Assembly: GCA_022570975.1 (NCBI GenBank)
Contig: JACZYS010000044.1
Coordinates: 4,519 to 14,038, forward strand
DNA length: 9,520 nucleotides
Direction of reading: 5' to 3'
DNA from: Candidatus Zixiibacteriota bacterium
GTDB lineage: Bacteria; Zixibacteria; MSB-5A5; GN15; FEB-12
In this document: positions 6,654 to 9,520 of the stretch, piece by piece
How the letters are laid out: each line of letters opens with the position of its first letter
Position numbering within the stretch: position 1 is the first letter of the stretch
Translations under genes and position numbers: made by a program
Notes under the pieces: generated by a model
What the model was told of the DNA's origin: nothing
What the model saw: only the letters and a program-made list of their open reading frames with translations
Database searches by the model: none

Positions 6654-7886
6654 CTAAAACAATTCTTTCACAATTTTTTCCGCAAAGCAATCATCATATT
6701 TGTTAAACATCTTTTTAACTCTTTCTCTTTCGCTTGCGTAGCTGTCTATTTTGTCATTATTGAATAATTCAATAAGACGCAATATTTCTCTTTTTACTTC
6801 ATCCCAGTTATTACACTTGGGACCGGGTGTCACTTGCTGATAGTCGTAATAAAAATCAGCATTATTCTGCCGGTACTCTTCATAGTCAAAGGGAGCAAAT
6901 ATGAGTGGTTTATTCAACAACAAAAAATCAAAGAAAACAGATGAGTAATCTGTGATAAGAATGTCTGTTTTTCGCATTAGCGGATATGGGTCGGTCTCAT
7001 CATATACTTTTATATTGGAGAGGTTTTTCAGGTATTCGTTTACCGAGCCGAGCTCCAAGAAATGCGGCTTTACCACCAGCAGCGTATCCGCTTTTTTTAG
7101 CATTGAGTTAAATTCAATAACATCAAACCGATAATTCCTCATTAAATCTACTATTGTAGTGGGTGATGGTTTCCTGTGGGTGGGAAGATAACTAATGAGA
7201 TATATCGCATCACTTATCATATCTTCAATCTTTGAAGAATCATGAAACTTACTGTTCAAATTATATGACTCAAACAAACAGTCGTTGCGGGGTTGTCCAA
7301 TGCAAACAATTTTTTCATCGCCAATATTGAATGCTGATTTAAACGACTCACAAACATGCTCCGAAGAGACAACTATCTTATCAAAATCCGAGCTGCTGTA
7401 TAAATATGGAAAAACTGCGTAGAACAATCTTCTGAATAAATTTTTGATTTTTGCTTTACGGTCAGGTGCTTTCCAGTCGGCATCATAGCCAATCATTCTC
7501 AATGGCGTTCCGTGCCAGAGTTGGATTTTTTCTGCCCCACCCAGTAAGGCAGGGTAAATATCTTCCGAAGAGTGAGACAAAAATACCTTTTTTGCTCTCA
7601 GTGCCGACATAATTCCTCTGAAAGAATATAGATAGGCGGCGTTTGCACCTCTTTCCAAAATAAAATCTACAACCGCCTTGTTTTTTGAAATAAAGAGCGG
7701 CTTGATTTTTTTGCAATTTTCAGAAACATACAGAAAGAGATATTTGCTGTTATCGGAAAAATGATGTCCGAGCGATGACCCAAAGAGATAAAGCCTTTCG
7801 TCTTTGGGGATAATTTTGGAAATGAGATAAAGCGGAAAAAGTGCAATCAGAATTATTATGTCAAAGACGCTTCTCTGCACATTCAT
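6654..7886 (-). CDS. CDP-glycerol glycerophosphotransferase family protein (TagB/TagF-like)
   Basis: Family members transfer glycerol phosphate (or a related alcohol phosphate) from a CDP-activated donor to a glycan or growing polymer at the inner face of the membrane. The protein has 410 residues, about the size of the catalytic domain alone, without the extra N-terminal region of larger TagF enzymes. Residues 8-25 are a hydrophobic stretch that may anchor it. Visible motifs are LWHGTPLR with His125, GQPRND (197-202), SYLPTHRKPSP (232-242), VKPHF with His275, and ITDYSSVFFDFL (311-322), followed by FAPFDYEEYR. The two histidines match the positions thought catalytic in TagF-type enzymes. It follows the nucleotidyltransferase stop by one base (stop TAG, then A, then ATG), implying coupling. 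In a diderm-like organism it would decorate a capsule or O-antigen repeat with phosphodiester-linked substituents, or build a teichoic-acid-like chain. The transferred group is not proven to be glycerol. Confidence 0.9.
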   Translation of the reverse strand: MNVQRSVFDIIILIALFPLYLISKIIPKDERLYLFGSSLGHHFSDNSKYLFLYVSENCKKIKPLFISKNKAVVDFILERGANAAYLYSFRGIMSALRAKKVFLSHSSEDIYPALLGGAEKIQLWHGTPLRMIGYDADWKAPDRKAKIKNLFRRLFYAVFPYLYSSSDFDKIVVSSEHVCESFKSAFNIGDEKIVCIGQPRNDCLFESYNLNSKFHDSSKIEDMISDAIYLISYLPTHRKPSPTTIVDLMRNYRFDVIEFNSMLKKADTLLVVKPHFLELGSVNEYLKNLSNIKVYDETDPYPLMRKTDILITDYSSVFFDFLLLNKPLIFAPFDYEEYRQNNADFYYDYQQVTPGPKCNNWDEVKREILRLIELFNNDKIDSYASERERVKKMFNKYDDCFAEKIVKELF

Positions 7887-7887
7887 T

Positions 7888-8637
7888 CTACTCTATAGAA
7901 TTTTTGAAAACTATTGACTTCATTACATCAACATCGGGATGAAAATCAACTTCTCTCCAGTCGGCCGGTTCAATTTTTGCAGTTGCTATTGTGACACCGT
8001 CATCAATGAGAGAATTAAAAATTTCAAGCCAGAATTTATTTAAGTAATTTTTGTCGGTGACCAACTGTAAAATTTTGTTCACAAAAAGTCTCCGGCTCTT
8101 TGCACCCTTAACTAAAACCAGACCTACCGATTCAGCCCCTGTATCGGAGAGAGGAATATCTTTATGAACGCGCATGACGGCCTTATCGGAGTCAAATTTG
8201 ACCTTCATGTCATCGTCATCATATTGATCCCTGTAGTCAATTGTAAGTTGAATAATATTTTCTGAATTTGAAGCTATTTTGTTATAGACATCGCCTATAT
8301 AAATATTGTCACCATTGGTAACAACAAAATCCTCATTAGTCATTTCATGGTGCGCGACCCAGAGTGAGACCAGGTTGTTAGTGATATCAAATACCGGATT
8401 AAAAATACACTTTATGCCAATTTTGGATTTGTGGTCTTTGATTTTGGCTTCTATCTGCTCAGATTTGTAACCGGTTATAATAACAATTTCTGAAAACATA
8501 TTCGATAAAACAGCCGATTCAATCTGTCTTTCCATAATAGTGGTGCCGTCGCCAAAATCAATTAGTGACTTGGGCGTGTTTTTTGTGAGGGGCCAGAGCC
8601 TTTCACCTGTGCCGGCGGCCAGAATAAATAATTTCAA
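7888..8637 (-). CDS. Sugar-phosphate/phospho-alcohol nucleotidyltransferase (NTP_transferase, LicC-like)
   Basis: A cytoplasmic enzyme of 249 residues that would couple an NTP to a phosphorylated sugar or small alcohol, releasing pyrophosphate. The N-terminal signature LAAGTGERLWPLT (6-18) continues to Lys23 in PKSL. A segment NPVFDITNNLVSLWVA (80-95) resembles the 'N...TNN..SL' element of LicC-type phosphocholine and related cytidylyltransferases. NGD (108-110) and the C-terminal DWREVDFHPDVD (226-237) supply likely metal-binding aspartates. The start is TTG (8635-8637), supported by TAGGAG at 8644-8649, and it lies one base after the asparagine synthase stop. No ATG start fits as well. Its neighbour downstream uses CDP-activated donors, so CTP is a reasonable nucleotide guess. 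Alternatives include a glucose- or mannose-1-phosphate nucleotidyltransferase or a CTP:phosphoglutamine cytidylyltransferase-like enzyme. It is not of the small TagD cytidylyltransferase fold. Confidence 0.87.
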   Translation of the reverse strand: MKLFILAAGTGERLWPLTKNTPKSLIDFGDGTTIMERQIESAVLSNMFSEIVIITGYKSEQIEAKIKDHKSKIGIKCIFNPVFDITNNLVSLWVAHHEMTNEDFVVTNGDNIYIGDVYNKIASNSENIIQLTIDYRDQYDDDDMKVKFDSDKAVMRVHKDIPLSDTGAESVGLVLVKGAKSRRLFVNKILQLVTDKNYLNKFWLEIFNSLIDDGVTIATAKIEPADWREVDFHPDVDVMKSIVFKNSIE

Positions 8638-8638
8638 A

Positions 8639-9520
8639 TCAAACTCCTACGGTTTTGTTCTGGTCAACATATTCTCTGAGCCACAGCTCCATGTTTACCA
8701 GCATCCATATTTTTAAACCAAAGTTATGGTTCGCAAATTGTTTCTTGTTACTTAATGCTTCTTCGACATTTTCAATATTATAGAAGTTTCTCGTCTTAGC
8801 CCTCTCATCGAGAAGAATTTCACATGCAAACTTATTGAAATCTTCGCCCAGCCACTTGTGGATTGGAACCGGAAAACCCATTTTCTTCCGCCAGACAACT
8901 TCTTTAGGGAGTTGTTTTTCAAAAGCCTTTTTCAAAATATACTTGGGTATATCATATTGCTCGGAAATCTGGTCTGAGTTAAGTGACGAGGCCGAAACTT
9001 TGTCAGGCAGAGATTTCCATTTGAGTTTATATTTTGTCGGAATTGAAAAAGCAAACTCTACCAAGCGGTGGTCAACAAAGGGGACTCTGGCTTCAACCGA
9101 GGTTGCCATGGTGGTCATATCCACCCGTTGAAGAAGACCAACGATATGAATCTTTTCAAAAATCCACATATATTTATCATAAATATTCAGTCCGCTTATC
9201 TTATCAAACTCATCGGCAAAAATATTATTTAAATGCTGGTCATGGTTTAAAGAGCTCAAAACATCGGGGTGCAAAAACTGCTCTTTATCTTCCCAGCTTG
9301 TATAATTATAGACGAAAAGAAAATGCTCGAGCTCGGAATCAAATTTCTGGCTGCCGTATTTCTTTTTCATATTCCCTTGAAGCACCTCTCCAATATCAAT
9401 TGCTGAAACAGACGTCGAGCTTTCAAGCTCTTTGAGCCTCAGATAGTCAAAGGGACTCCGGAAAATCCGGCCGTAACCGCCAAAAATTTCATCGGCACCT
9501 TCGCCGGAAAGAACCACAGT
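8639..9520 (-). CDS. asnB: Asparagine synthase (glutamine-hydrolysing), C-terminal part; 5' end outside window
   Basis: Only the last 293 residues are present; the frame stays open to the window edge, and the GTG near 9515 is an internal Val codon, not a start. This is the synthetase half, which uses ATP to adenylate a carboxylate and then amidates it with ammonia from glutamine. Seen are VLSGEGADEIFGGYGR right at the edge, VDMTTMATSVEARVPFVDHRLVEFA (middle), KKAFEKQLPKEVVWRKKMGFPVPIHKWL and a Trp-rich end (WMLVNMELWLREY). The SGGxDS ATP loop and the N-terminal glutaminase domain with Cys2 would lie upstream, so completeness cannot be judged. Homologues are common in capsule and O-antigen loci, where the acceptor may be a sugar acid or amino-acid substituent rather than free aspartate. 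The one-base spacing to the nucleotidyltransferase gene places it in the same operon. Confidence 0.92.
   Translation of the reverse strand, partial: TVVLSGEGADEIFGGYGRIFRSPFDYLRLKELESSTSVSAIDIGEVLQGNMKKKYGSQKFDSELEHFLFVYNYTSWEDKEQFLHPDVLSSLNHDQHLNNIFADEFDKISGLNIYDKYMWIFEKIHIVGLLQRVDMTTMATSVEARVPFVDHRLVEFAFSIPTKYKLKWKSLPDKVSASSLNSDQISEQYDIPKYILKKAFEKQLPKEVVWRKKMGFPVPIHKWLGEDFNKFACEILLDERAKTRNFYNIENVEEALSNKKQFANHNFGLKIWMLVNMELWLREYVDQNKTVGV
8644..8649 (-). promoter_or_regulatory. Shine-Dalgarno that selects a TTG start
   Basis: The minus strand reads TAGGAG, then six bases, then TTG at 8635-8637. The site lies in the last codons and just before the stop of the asparagine synthase gene. Its strength and ideal spacing are why the TTG is taken as the nucleotidyltransferase start. 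Confidence 0.7.

Noticed and set aside
7483..7716. Minus-strand 77-codon frame inside the TagF-like gene
   Set aside because: Out of frame with the WHG motif region, which belongs to the main gene; no independent support.
9034..9435. Plus-strand 133-codon frame opposite the asparagine synthase
   Set aside because: The opposite strand encodes clear asparagine synthase motifs throughout; the plus-strand peptide is low in structure and has no family resemblance.
9515..9517. GTG as start of the asparagine synthase homologue
   Set aside because: It begins in the middle of the conserved SGEGADE region, and the frame continues to the window edge, so the gene is simply truncated by the window.

Overview
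The window reads as a chromosomal segment of a low-to-moderate GC, diderm-type bacterium. All supported genes lie on the minus strand, so transcription runs from position 9520 towards 1. The best taxonomic hint is the partial secreted protein at 1-780. Its cohesin-like body and its dockerin-like block with the GDLNLNG...AD pattern match, from memory, a family abundant in candidate phylum Zixibacteria and other FCB-group lineages. This placement is an inference and was not tested by phylogeny.

Region 1 (9520-1865) is a tightly packed surface-polysaccharide operon. In transcription order it holds an asparagine synthase (cut by the window edge), a LicC-like/sugar-phosphate nucleotidyltransferase starting at TTG, a CDP-glycerol glycerophosphotransferase (TagB/TagF family), a Wzy/O-antigen-ligase-type membrane protein, two GT4 glycosyltransferases and a Wzz-type chain-length regulator. 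Junctions are 1, 1, 11, 1 and -13 nt. The only real gap lies before the Wzz gene (about 149 nt to its preferred ATG). A short hairpin followed by a T-run closes the operon just after the Wzz stop.

A plausible division of labour is as follows. The nucleotidyltransferase activates a precursor as a CDP or NDP derivative. The TagF-like enzyme transfers an alcohol phosphate to the polymer. The asparagine synthase homologue amidates a substrate. The GT4 enzymes build the repeat unit, Wzy joins the units and Wzz sets chain length. No flippase (Wzx), initiating phosphoglycosyltransferase or Wza-type exporter is in the window; they may lie beyond 9520 or elsewhere.

Region 2 (1864-781) is housekeeping. 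A tRNA-Tyr(GUA) gene with its own promoter is followed by sodA, a Mn-type superoxide dismutase with its own promoter, a pair of 21-bp-spaced direct repeats in its leader and a strong hairpin terminator.

Region 3 (780-1) is the 5' part of the cohesin/dockerin-like secreted protein, preceded by a good sigma70-like promoter. Its C-terminus lies outside the window.

I saw no insertion sequence, CRISPR array, rRNA or clear attachment site. Most of the window is an ordinary polysaccharide locus. The part most worth a second look is the nucleotidyltransferase/CDP-glycerol-transferase/amidotransferase trio, which suggests a phosphodiester-decorated and possibly amidated glycan.
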